Positions 1 to 7,144 of a DNA stretch of 8,685 nucleotides are shown here, piece after piece. This stretch comes from JAUWQU01 sp964605095 (GTDB taxonomy: Bacteria > Planctomycetota > Phycisphaerae > SM23-33): the NCBI GenBank assembly GCA_964605095.1, contig CAZSBS010000212.1, positions 1 through 8,685 of the forward strand, written 5' to 3'. The notes beneath the pieces are model-generated. The model did not search any database, was not told the DNA's origin, and saw nothing but the letters and a program-made list of their open reading frames with translations. Position 1 is the stretch's first letter. Each line of letters opens with the position of its first letter. The position numbers and the translations under genes are program-made.

Positions 1-992
1 CTGGCGACCTCGCGCCCGGCGGAGTCGACTATGCTCACGGTGTCGCCCTTGCCGAACCGCCCCGTGACGGCGGCGATGCCGGCCGGCAGGAGGCTCTTGC
101 CGCCCTCGACCAGCGCCGCGGCCGCGCCGTCGTCGACGATGAGCTTGCCCGAGGGCCGGGATGCGTGACCGATCCACCTCATCCGGCTCGACAGCTTTCG
201 CCTGGACGGGACGAACAGCGTGCCCACGTCCCGCCCGGCCAGGATGCGCGTGACCACGTTTGGCGTCCGCGAGTTGGCGATGACGGCGATCTCGCCCGAG
301 TCCGTCGCCAGGTGGGCCGCGGCAATCTTGCTGGCCATGCCGCCCGAGCCGAGGCGGCTCTTCTCGGCCGTGACCAGCCCGACGGCAGATTCGTCGCCAT
401 GTGCGATAACGCCGATCCGCCGTCCGCCGTCCATCACACCGTCGACGCTGGACAGGAAGACGAGCATTTCGGCCGCCAGCATTCCGGTAACGTGCGCGGC
501 GATAGTGTCGTTGTCGCCGTAGCGGATTTCGTCGATGGCGACGGCGTCATTCTCGTTGATGACCGCAAGGATGCCCATCTCGTGCAGGACCCGCAGGGTG
601 TTGCGGATGTTGAGATACCGCGTGCGGTCCTCGAAGTCCTCGCGGGTCAGAAGCACCTGGGCGACGTGGACACCGCAACGGGCAAAGGCGTCGTGGAACG
701 CGTCCATGAGCCGGCCCTGTCCGACGGCGGCGACAGCCTGGAGTTCCGGCATGGTCCTAGGCCTCTCGGCGAGGTCCAGTTCGCCCACGCCCGCGCCGAT
801 GGCGCCGCTGGCGACCAGCGTCACCTCGCGCCCGCCGTGAATCAGTGAGGAAATCTGCCGCGCCAGGCCGCGAATCGTTTTTAGCTCGAGCCGCCCGGCG
901 CGGTCGCAGATGGCGCTGGTGCCGAGCTTGACCACCAGCCGACGCACGGCTGGAAGCCGCCCCCGCAAAGTCTTGTCGTGTTTGTCGCTCAT
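1..992 (-). CDS. proB: Glutamate 5-kinase (gamma-glutamyl kinase), 3' end outside window
   Basis: Phosphorylates L-glutamate with ATP to gamma-glutamyl phosphate, the first step of proline synthesis, in the cytosol. 330 codons are visible and read without a frameshift. The amino-acid kinase domain spans about residues 17-260: VVKLGTSAI (20-28), the substrate loop LVASGAIGAG (59-68), INENDAVAIDEIRYGDND (145-162), SSVDG (181-185) and GSGGMASKIAAA (215-226), close to the family GGMxTK motif. A C-terminal PUA domain starts near residue 280 (SGKLIVDDGA) and is cut by the window edge; proteins of this family are usually about 370 residues, so some 40 are missing. The ATG at 992 is supported by AGGA six nucleotides upstream and GGAG further up. 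A -10-like TATCAT lies at 1021-1016 on the minus strand with no good -35, so proB may have its own weak promoter or be read through from waaA. No proA is visible. Confidence 0.95.
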   Translation of the reverse strand, partial: MSDKHDKTLRGRLPAVRRLVVKLGTSAICDRAGRLELKTIRGLARQISSLIHGGREVTLVASGAIGAGVGELDLAERPRTMPELQAVAAVGQGRLMDAFHDAFARCGVHVAQVLLTREDFEDRTRYLNIRNTLRVLHEMGILAVINENDAVAIDEIRYGDNDTIAAHVTGMLAAEMLVFLSSVDGVMDGGRRIGVIAHGDESAVGLVTAEKSRLGSGGMASKIAAAHLATDSGEIAVIANSRTPNVVTRILAGRDVGTLFVPSRRKLSSRMRWIGHASRPSGKLIVDDGAAAALVEGGKSLLPAGIAAVTGRFGKGDTVSIVDSAGREVA

Positions 993-1070
993 TGGCTGTC
1001 CTGCCTTCTCCAACGATGATAATTCATCGCAGTCCGTCACGAACCTTCGGTTCACCCGAAAAGCATGAAA

Positions 1071-1154
1071 AGAGTCGTAGTTCCTACCCGATCGGCCCCG
1101 GCGGGGCCGGGGATTGTAGCCCCATCCGGGGCGACATATCCCGCTACGACCTCT
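1071..1154. repeat. Compact extragenic palindromic element (REP/BIME-like), nested stems
   Basis: This occupies most of the 173-bp gap between waaA and proB. Outer arms 1071-1080 and 1144-1154 are complementary over 10 bp with one bulged base (gtcgtag against ctacgac at the core). They enclose a 7-bp hairpin, 1093-1099 with 1103-1109 (CGGCCCC, loop GGC, GGGGCCG). Next comes a two-part stem: GGGAT 1110-1114 with ATCCC 1138-1142, enclosing GCCCC 1119-1123 with GGGGC 1128-1132. This many nested pairings in 84 bases is unlikely by chance even in GC-rich DNA. There is no T-run on either strand, so it is not a classical intrinsic terminator, though it could attenuate or protect the waaA transcript. 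The look is that of dispersed extragenic palindromic repeats; only one copy is in this window, so the repeat status is inferred. Confidence 0.55.
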
Positions 1155-1165
1155 GCGATGAGTCT

Positions 1166-2500
1166 TTATTCCGCGATTTCATCCATGGCGATCTGCCCGT
1201 CGGCCTCGGCCGGCACACGGCCCAGCACTCGGCAGATCATTTCCACGTTTCGACGGGTTGCGCCCATCTGGCCGCGGACGTAGTCCTGGGCCTTGGCTGC
1301 GGCCTTGGCGGCCGCGGCGGGGTCGGTCAGCCACGCCGCGAACTGCCGGCAAAGCGCCTCGGCATCGGCAACGCGGGCGCAGCCGTGGTGGGCCAGTTGC
1401 TCGGCCTGCGGGAAGTTGAACGTGTGCGGCCCGAACGCGGTCGGCTTGCCCAGCGCGGCCGACTCTATCATGTCCGAGCCCCCCATGTGTACAAGCGACC
1501 GCCCGACGAACACCGCGGCGGCCAGCGCGTAGAACTTCCGCAACTCGCCCATCGTGTCGCCCAGCAGCACGTCCGGCCTGCCCGCCGGCGCGGCCGTAGC
1601 ATCGCCATGCTCGCCGCGCCGCGCGAGCGATAGGCCCCGCGATGCGATCAGCCTGGCCACCTCGTCGAAGCGTTCGGGCTTTCGCGGCACGATCGCCAGC
1701 CGGGCCGCGGGGCAGCTTTTTCGCACGCCTGCCAGAACGTCCAGGCAAACGGCCTCCTCGCCGTCGCCGGTCCCGCCGGCGACAAGGAGCTGCTCACCCG
1801 GCACGATTCCCATCGCGGATGCAAGGGCTTCCTGCCCCGCGACGTGCCGGCCGAGGTGGGCGGAGTCGAACTTCATCATGCCGGTCGCGTGGATCTTTTC
1901 CGGCCTCACGCCGAGGTCGCGGTACATCGCCGCGTAGCTCTCGTCCTGCACGCCGATGGCGGTCAGGCGGTTGAAGAGCCTGCCCGCAAGGCTGCCCAGG
2001 CGTTTGTAGCGGGGGTAGCCCTTGTCGGCGCCCAGGCGGGCGTTGACGATAACGACGGGGATGTTCCGCCTGTTGCACGCGGCCAGAAAGTTAGGCCAGG
2101 CCTCCCCCTCGATCAGCACGACCAGTGCCGGCTTCTGGCGGTCCAGTGCCCGCCCGGCCGACAGCGTGAAATCCAGCGGCCAGCGGAACACGACGTGGTC
2201 GCGCCCGAAGAGTTTCTTCGCCGCGGCCATGCCCGTGTCGGTCGTCGTCGAGATCGCCACGCGGTAGTCCGGGAGCTGTGAGTGCAGCTCAGCCACGAGC
2301 GTCCGGGCGGCGTTGACCTCGCCAAGGCTGACGCCGTGAATCCAGATTGACGGTTGCAGGCCGTACGCGACCGGCGCGGCGCCCAGGCGCTGAGCAATGT
2401 CGCCGCGATACCGCCCGTGGCGGGCCATGCGGTACAACCATATCGGACTGGCCGCGACCAGCCCGAATGCGTAGATGACGTCCAGGATGATTCCCATCAT
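1166..2500 (-). CDS. waaA: 3-deoxy-D-manno-octulosonic acid (Kdo) transferase
   Basis: Transfers Kdo from CMP-Kdo to the lipid A precursor at the inner face of the cytoplasmic membrane, starting the lipopolysaccharide core. About 444 residues, near the family's usual 420-450. Residue numbers here count from the GTG at 2503. A hydrophobic N-terminal anchor (4-24) is followed by WIHGVSLGEV (54-63), containing the catalytic-base glutamate (E62). IEGEAWPN (131-138), the counterpart of ETELWPN, and VVIVNARL (150-157) follow. The C-terminal half has the CMP-Kdo-binding signature FVGRSLVHMGG (332-342), ESAALGKP (347-354) and FGPHTFNF (357-364). One departure is GGTGDGEE (243-250), where many homologues have STHxGEE. 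GTG 2503, ATG 2500 and ATG 2497 are in tandem with no ribosome binding site; ATG 2500 is chosen because the upstream promoter predicts transcription starting there. Confidence 0.94.
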   Translation of the reverse strand: MMGIILDVIYAFGLVAASPIWLYRMARHGRYRGDIAQRLGAAPVAYGLQPSIWIHGVSLGEVNAARTLVAELHSQLPDYRVAISTTTDTGMAAAKKLFGRDHVVFRWPLDFTLSAGRALDRQKPALVVLIEGEAWPNFLAACNRRNIPVVIVNARLGADKGYPRYKRLGSLAGRLFNRLTAIGVQDESYAAMYRDLGVRPEKIHATGMMKFDSAHLGRHVAGQEALASAMGIVPGEQLLVAGGTGDGEEAVCLDVLAGVRKSCPAARLAIVPRKPERFDEVARLIASRGLSLARRGEHGDATAAPAGRPDVLLGDTMGELRKFYALAAAVFVGRSLVHMGGSDMIESAALGKPTAFGPHTFNFPQAEQLAHHGCARVADAEALCRQFAAWLTDPAAAAKAAAKAQDYVRGQMGATRRNVEMICRVLGRVPAEADGQIAMDEIAE

Positions 2501-2506
2501 CACAAG

Positions 2507-2535
2507 AGTATGCGAACGCGAGACGCCGATGTCAA
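2507..2535 (-). promoter_or_regulatory. Sigma70-type promoter of waaA, predicts a leaderless mRNA
   Basis: On the minus strand a perfect TTGACA -35 (2535-2530) is followed by a 17-nt spacer and CATACT (2512-2507; 4 of 6 match TATAAT). The usual start, 7 nt beyond the -10, is position 2500, the A of the waaA ATG. It lies in the 64 bases between the permease stop and waaA. A weak 4-bp hairpin (2550-2561) followed by GTCTTT sits just upstream and might end the transporter transcript, but it is too short to call as a terminator. Confidence 0.6.
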
Positions 2536-2564
2536 TTTCCGGGAAAGACCGCTCGTGAGCGCCC

Positions 2565-3881
2565 TTACCACAGGAAGTACCTCAGGTAGATGTATGCGCT
2601 GCTGATAACCAGGCTGAGGATCATCATCGGGAAACCCAGCCTGGTGAACTGCCAGAAGGTAATTGGATAGCGGTTCTTTCGGGCGATCTGGCAGATGACG
2701 ACGTTGGCCGAGGCGCCGATGAGCGTGCCGTTGCCGCCCAGGCAGGCCCCCAAAGCCAGGGCCCAGTAAAGCGGGTAGGTAATGTGCGTGTGGATCATCT
2801 GCGGGTCGCCCGCGTAGCCCATCTGTGTGGCAAACGTGGGGATGATTGACTGTATCAGCGGGATCATGGCGATGACCAGCGGGATGTTGTCCACTATTGC
2901 CGAAGCGATGGCTGAGACCCACAGGACAACCAGGGTCGTCAGCATGAGGTTGCCCCTGGTCAGCGAGATGACCTCCTGGCCGAGGAACTGGAACAGCCCG
3001 GCCTCCTGGAGCGCGCCGATCAGCATGAACAGGCTGATGAAGAACAGGATGGTGTTCCACTCGACCTTGCCCAGGCAGTGATGCAGGTCTGCCCGGCAGG
3101 CAAGGACCATCAGCAGTGCCCCGGCCAGGGCGACGATGCCTGGCTCGATCCCCAGGACGCGCCCCAGGAAGAAGCCCAGCAGGATCAGGCAGAACACCGA
3201 CAGGCCGATGTACATCCGCCTTGGGTCGATTATCGCCAGGCGCGGCTCGGTGGCCATGATGCGGGCCTTGGCGGCCTCCTTGACCTTCAGGCCCCTGCCG
3301 AACAGGAAGAACACGACGACGACACTGATGGCCATGATCAGCAAGACCGGGGGCGTCAGGTTGACAAGGAACTCGTTGAACGACAGGCCCGCTCGCGAGC
3401 CGATGAGGATGTTCGGCGGGTCGCCGACAAGCGTGGCCGTGCCGCCGATGTTGGAAAAGACCGCCTCCAGGATCAGCACGGGTATCGCGTGGATCTCCAG
3501 CACCTGGCAGATCAGGATGGTTATCGGCGAGATCAGGATGACGGTGGTCACGTTGTCCAGAAAGGCCGACAGGAATGCCGTCGCCAGCAGCAGCGAGACA
3601 AGGATGACAGGCCCGTTGCCGCGGGCCTTTCGCGCTATGACGACCGCCACCCATTGGAACAGGCCCGTGGTGGACAGAACGTTGACGATGACCATCATGC
3701 CGATCAGCAGGAATATGACGTTGAGGTCGACGTGTTCCATGGCCTTCTCGTAAGGCACGTAGTGGAGCATGATGGCCGCGGCGGCGCCGAGCCCGGCGGC
3801 GATTGTCTTGTCCACTTTTTCCGAAGCGATCAGTGCGTACGTGATGCCGAAGATTATCAGCAATGGAATCCATGGATGCAT
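2565..3881 (-). CDS. ArsB/NhaD-superfamily ion permease
   Basis: Polytopic inner-membrane carrier of the ion transporter superfamily that includes ArsB, NhaD, the P protein and citrate carriers. 438 residues, almost entirely hydrophobic helices, about 11-13 by eye. The two-fold internal repeat typical of this fold is plain. The first half has FLSAFLDNVTT (103-113) and SNIGGTATLVGDPPNILIG (143-161). The second half has SAIVDNIPLVIAM (327-339) and LGGNGTLIGASANVV (381-395). The paired D-N residues (D109/N110, D331/N332) and the glycine-rich hairpins form the substrate and ion site in relatives. Substrate cannot be read from sequence: Na+/H+ exchange (NhaD-like), a dicarboxylate or an oxyanion are all possible. 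The context of an antiporter and EIIA-type proteins favours cation/proton exchange. The start at ATG 3881 has GGAG six bases upstream. It lies 20 bases after the EIIA-CBS gene, almost certainly in the same operon. Confidence 0.9.
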   Translation of the reverse strand: MHPWIPLLIIFGITYALIASEKVDKTIAAGLGAAAAIMLHYVPYEKAMEHVDLNVIFLLIGMMVIVNVLSTTGLFQWVAVVIARKARGNGPVILVSLLLATAFLSAFLDNVTTVILISPITILICQVLEIHAIPVLILEAVFSNIGGTATLVGDPPNILIGSRAGLSFNEFLVNLTPPVLLIMAISVVVVFFLFGRGLKVKEAAKARIMATEPRLAIIDPRRMYIGLSVFCLILLGFFLGRVLGIEPGIVALAGALLMVLACRADLHHCLGKVEWNTILFFISLFMLIGALQEAGLFQFLGQEVISLTRGNLMLTTLVVLWVSAIASAIVDNIPLVIAMIPLIQSIIPTFATQMGYAGDPQMIHTHITYPLYWALALGACLGGNGTLIGASANVVICQIARKNRYPITFWQFTRLGFPMMILSLVISSAYIYLRYFLW

Positions 3882-3901
3882 GGGTCTCTCCGCGTGCTTC
3901 T

Positions 3902-4825
3902 CTAAGCGTTCAGGATACGGTCCAAGACTAGGATGCGGTCTATGGTGCCGACCTTCCGGCCATCCCGCACGACGTGGGCCTTGGGGTAGTTTCTCACGGC
4001 CAACAGGTGGATGATCTCCATCAGCGTGGCGTCTTCGTCGACGGCGGCGTAGTCGGTGCTCATGATGTCGCCGGCGACCGCGTGGGCCTCTTGCTCGAAG
4101 TACTTCTCGAACGGGTCGAAGTTCTTGATGAACGCCACGTTTGGAAGCTGGTTGAAGAAGTCCGGCAATCCCCTCTTGAACAGCAGGTCGCAGGTGATCT
4201 CGCCGACGATCCGCCCCTGGTCATCCGTCACGGCGACGGCCTCGATCTGGTGGCGGAGCATGGTCCGCACGACGATCTGGAGCGGCGTGGAGGGGCGTAT
4301 TTCCATGGCCAGCGTTGGGCGCATGATGTCGCGGGCGCGGACCAGAGTGCCGACTGTCAGTTCCTTGCCCCGGATGTACTCGTATATCCGCACGGGGTCG
4401 GTCTTGGTCAGGAAGAAGTCCCGTACCGCTTCATCGGCCAGCAGCGTCATCAACTGGCCCATGACACGCACGCCGATGATCGGGTCATCGTCCGACGCGA
4501 CGACCATGCAAGCCAGGTCCACCGGCTGGTGGTCGACGGAACCGTAGTCCACCGGCTTTCGCATCGTCGCCAGGCACACCGCGTACCCCTTGAACCCGTG
4601 GATCCGGGCGTGAGGATACGCGAACCCCCGGCCGATGCCCGTCGGCGACTCCTTCTCTCGCTGGATGATCGTCGGGCCGATCTCCTTGCGGATCCGCTCG
4701 GGCTGGGCCTGGCAGATCGGGCTGGCAACCAGGTTCTCGGCCATGCGGTCGAGCAACTCCCACTTGTCGGACACCTCCAGATTCAACAGGATCTGATCCG
4801 GCGTGAAATGATCTGTCAGCTTCAT
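3902..4825 (-). CDS. EIIA-Ntr-like domain fused to a CBS pair (putative regulator)
   Basis: Soluble protein of 307 residues. Residues 1-153 form a PTS EIIA type-2 (PtsN/fructose class) domain; GIGRGFAYPHARI (63-75) holds the phosphorylatable histidine H72. Two CBS motifs follow: ARDIMRPTLAM (164-174) to about 218, and AGDIMSTDYAAV (251-262) to about 305. They are joined by an aromatic-rich linker (222-245, with FFNQLPN and FDPFEKYF). CBS pairs usually bind adenine nucleotides, and EIIA-Ntr proteins act by phosphorylation-dependent contacts with partners, in E. coli including potassium transport proteins. Here the partner is plausibly the permease encoded 20 bases downstream; this is inferred. 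No sugar-specific EIIB or EIIC is present, so sugar transport is unlikely. The N-terminus MKLTDHF matches the usual PtsN start, supporting ATG 4825, although GGGAG lies 13 bases away, which is far. A 98-base gap separates it from the antiporter gene. Confidence 0.88.
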   Translation of the reverse strand: MKLTDHFTPDQILLNLEVSDKWELLDRMAENLVASPICQAQPERIRKEIGPTIIQREKESPTGIGRGFAYPHARIHGFKGYAVCLATMRKPVDYGSVDHQPVDLACMVVASDDDPIIGVRVMGQLMTLLADEAVRDFFLTKTDPVRIYEYIRGKELTVGTLVRARDIMRPTLAMEIRPSTPLQIVVRTMLRHQIEAVAVTDDQGRIVGEITCDLLFKRGLPDFFNQLPNVAFIKNFDPFEKYFEQEAHAVAGDIMSTDYAAVDEDATLMEIIHLLAVRNYPKAHVVRDGRKVGTIDRILVLDRILNA

Positions 4826-4923
4826 GGTTCTCGCTTGTCTCCCGCGGCCGGCAAGGGTCTGGACTCAGGTGCCTGGCCACAACAGGTTTGGCATATCCGA
4901 CTCGCCGGCCGGAGGGGTATAAT

Positions 4924-6687
4924 TCATCCTTGCTCGGTGAAGGCTTGCAGGGCGGGGCTGTCGGTTTCCTCGGCCACGCGATGCCGACGGAGGATTTCCT
5001 GGCTGAGCTGCCTTCTGACCTTGCGTGCCTCGATCACTCCGACGAGGCCAAGGCTCTCCTCGCCGTCCACCACGGGCAGATACTCCAATGACTGCTCGTT
5101 CATCCTGTCCATCGCCTCGGCCAGCGGCGCGTGCTCGGTTATGGTGTCCGGCACTGGCTCCATCAGGTCGAACGCCACCAGCCATTGGCTCATGCCCTCG
5201 GCGCGGAAGCTCTGCTTGAGCCCGTTGAGCGTGATGACGCCGACGAGCCGGCGCTCGTCGTCGACCACGGGGTAGACCGTCGCGTCGATCTCGGCAATCA
5301 CGCGGAGGATCTCCGCCATGGGCGTGCCTTCATTGAACGACGGCGACTTCTTGTCCACCACGGCCGCAACCGCCCGCTCCTTTATAAGGTCCGCCTCCGT
5401 GACATTCAGGCCGATCTCGCCGGCCTTGCGAATCGCAAACTTCACGCACGGCGGGCCCAGGAGCTGCATGACGAACGTGCTGGTGGTGATGGTCATTATT
5501 ATGATGTCGCCAATCCTGATGCCGCCGCTGCGGACGCCGTCGATCATTGTGCCGCCGATCTCGCCGTTGAACCGGCTCGCGGCGAGCACGGCAAGGCCCA
5601 CGGACACGCCCGCCTGGCTGAACAAGCACAGGCCGAAATACTTGCGGACCGTCGGGGCCGCGTGTGCCCATCGCGCGCCAAGGTACGCCCCGGTCATCTT
5701 CCCGACCGTGCGGGCGATGGCGTAAACGACAACCAGGCCCCACATCCACCCGGGCAGCGAGCCGACGCTCAGCCTTGCCCCGACGCTGACGAAGAACAAC
5801 ACGTAAATCGGCGTCGCGAAACTCTCGACAACCGAAAAGGCCGGATGACTGCGCCGCGGGGCCAGGTTGGTCAGAGTCGCCCCAAGCGCCATCGACGCGA
5901 CGATCATGTCCAGGTCGAACGCCCGCGCGCAGCCGATAACCAGCGCCATCCAGCCGATGATCAGCCCCAGGCCCTTGTCGGCCTGGCGAAGGCGGCGGAG
6001 GAGATAGTTCAGTATGAACCCCGCGAGCACGCCGAGGCAAACCGCGCCGAGCAACTCCTTGGCGATCTTGCCCATCGCCAGCCAGACATTGCCCGTGCCC
6101 TTGCCGGTAACGTTCTCAGCCACGCTGGACGCCACGCCGTACAGTGCCAGCGCCAGGCCGTCGTCCAGGGCGACAATGGCGAAGACCATCGTCGTCAGCA
6201 CGCCCAGTGCCTTGTACTCCCAGAGCACGTCAACAGTCGCGGCCGGGGCGGTGGCCGACGAGATCGCCCCGAACAGCAGGCCTATCGCGACGGCGGTCGC
6301 GACGTCCCCGTGCGCCCACCAGACCACCAGGCCCGTGCCGATGGCCACGACCACAAACGCGCCCATGCCCTCGGCCAGGAGGATCTTGAAGAACTGCATC
6401 CCGTACTTGCGGAAGACGTCGCGGTGCAGCTCGCCGCCAATGAGAAAACCGATGACCCCCAGGGCAAAGAAGTTGAACGGCTCGAGATTCTTCAGCGCCG
6501 CCGCATTGATGAGCTGAAAGCCCGACCGCCCGACGATCAGCCCGATGCAGATGTAGCCGACAACCTGTGGAATCCGCAGGCGCTGGAAAATCTTCGCGCC
6601 GATGGTGCCGAAAAAGATCGCAAGCCCCACCACCAGCAGGACCGGCAGGTGAGACATGTCCAGGTTTGCCTCAGCCAGGTAATCCAT
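4924..6687 (-). CDS. CPA-type cation/proton antiporter with C-terminal CBS pair
   Basis: 587-residue membrane protein. Residues 12-418 are a Na+/H+ exchanger domain of the monovalent cation:proton antiporter (CPA2/Kef-like) family, with about 12-13 helices. The core ion site is visible as SSATAPAATVDV (143-154), the unwound-helix motif, and VALDDGLAL (172-180) with the D175-D176 pair. In characterised CPA proteins a DD pair is linked to electrogenic exchange and ND to electroneutral exchange. The cytosolic tail carries two CBS motifs: about 445-491 (VVDDERRLVGVITLNGLK) and 509-559 (VVDGEESLGLVGVIEARK), replacing the TrkA-N/RCK tail of Kef systems. This suggests control of transport by an adenine-type nucleotide, which is inference. 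Which cation moves (Na+ or K+) is not determinable. The EIIA gene upstream ends 7 bases before, and the ribosome binding site AGGA overlaps its TAA stop, so the two are translated as a coupled pair. Confidence 0.92.
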   Translation of the reverse strand: MDYLAEANLDMSHLPVLLVVGLAIFFGTIGAKIFQRLRIPQVVGYICIGLIVGRSGFQLINAAALKNLEPFNFFALGVIGFLIGGELHRDVFRKYGMQFFKILLAEGMGAFVVVAIGTGLVVWWAHGDVATAVAIGLLFGAISSATAPAATVDVLWEYKALGVLTTMVFAIVALDDGLALALYGVASSVAENVTGKGTGNVWLAMGKIAKELLGAVCLGVLAGFILNYLLRRLRQADKGLGLIIGWMALVIGCARAFDLDMIVASMALGATLTNLAPRRSHPAFSVVESFATPIYVLFFVSVGARLSVGSLPGWMWGLVVVYAIARTVGKMTGAYLGARWAHAAPTVRKYFGLCLFSQAGVSVGLAVLAASRFNGEIGGTMIDGVRSGGIRIGDIIIMTITTSTFVMQLLGPPCVKFAIRKAGEIGLNVTEADLIKERAVAAVVDKKSPSFNEGTPMAEILRVIAEIDATVYPVVDDERRLVGVITLNGLKQSFRAEGMSQWLVAFDLMEPVPDTITEHAPLAEAMDRMNEQSLEYLPVVDGEESLGLVGVIEARKVRRQLSQEILRRHRVAEETDSPALQAFTEQG

Positions 6688-6694
6688 GACGTCC

Positions 6695-7144
6695 TTACAC
6701 GCCGGTCAGCGTGCGATAAGCCTCCTGGGCACTTGGGCAGTTGATGATCGCCTCGCGGACGGCGGGGTCCTTTAGCACCTCCAGGGCCGTTGCCAGCAGG
6801 CGGAGGTACGGCTCGTGCTGGCCCTTGCCCGCCACGATCAGAAGCAGCACGTGAATCGGCCCGCCGTCCAGGCTTTCGTAGCCCTCGACGCCGTCCTTGG
6901 CGACGCCGACCACCACCATCGGCTCCGTGACGCCGTCCAGGCGGGCGTGAGGAACAGCCAGGCCCTGCCCAATGCCGGTGCTCATCAGCGATTCGCGGTG
7001 AGTGATGGCCTCGGCAAGCACCTCCCGCACAAGCCGTGGAAAACATTTGCACGACAGCGCGATCAATTCGTCCAGGACCTCCTGCTTGGTCCGGCCGGAA
7101 AGGATCACCACGCGGTCGGCTGTCAGGTAGTCGGTTAAACTCAT
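6695..7144 (-). CDS. PTS EIIA-Ntr-like regulatory protein (PtsN family)
   Basis: Single-domain protein of 149 residues, the usual size for PtsN. It starts MSLTDYL and carries STGIGQGLAVPHARLDG (55-71), placing the phosphorylatable histidine at H66, followed by the hydrophobic strand VLLLIVAG expected of the fold. EIIA-Ntr accepts phosphate from HPr-type carriers and signals by binding partner proteins rather than by moving sugar. With an antiporter gene 7 bases downstream and no EIIB/EIIC nearby, the antiporter is the likely target; this is inferred. The ATG at 7144 is preferred: GGAA sits seven bases upstream and the protein begins as PtsN does. A GTG at 7162 would add six residues but its AGGAA touches the start codon. 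The ATG overlaps the stop of a small upstream ORF as ATGA. It resembles the N-terminal half of the EIIA-CBS protein in plan, but by eye the two are only distantly alike. Confidence 0.9.
   Translation of the reverse strand: MSLTDYLTADRVVILSGRTKQEVLDELIALSCKCFPRLVREVLAEAITHRESLMSTGIGQGLAVPHARLDGVTEPMVVVGVAKDGVEGYESLDGGPIHVLLLIVAGKGQHEPYLRLLATALEVLKDPAVREAIINCPSAQEAYRTLTGV

Noticed and set aside
2500..3873. Minus-strand open frame of 457 codons in another frame of the permease gene
   Set aside because: The other frame encodes a complete ArsB/NhaD-type permease with paired motifs; this one yields a composition dominated by R, P, G and H.
4905..4923. CCGGCCGG palindrome and TATAAT-like bases after the antiporter stop
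   Set aside because: The palindrome has no T-run to act as a terminator, and the TATAAT is on the plus strand with no gene to serve.
3974..5275. Plus-strand open frame of 433 codons
   Set aside because: It crosses the EIIA-CBS gene, an intergenic gap and the antiporter on the opposite strand and shows no recognisable domain; a shadow of codon bias.
5131..6744. Long plus-strand open frame (537 codons) opposite the antiporter
   Set aside because: It is antisense to a gene with full family motifs, its product is low-complexity and rich in R, A, H, D and Q, and such frames are expected opposite GC-rich codons.
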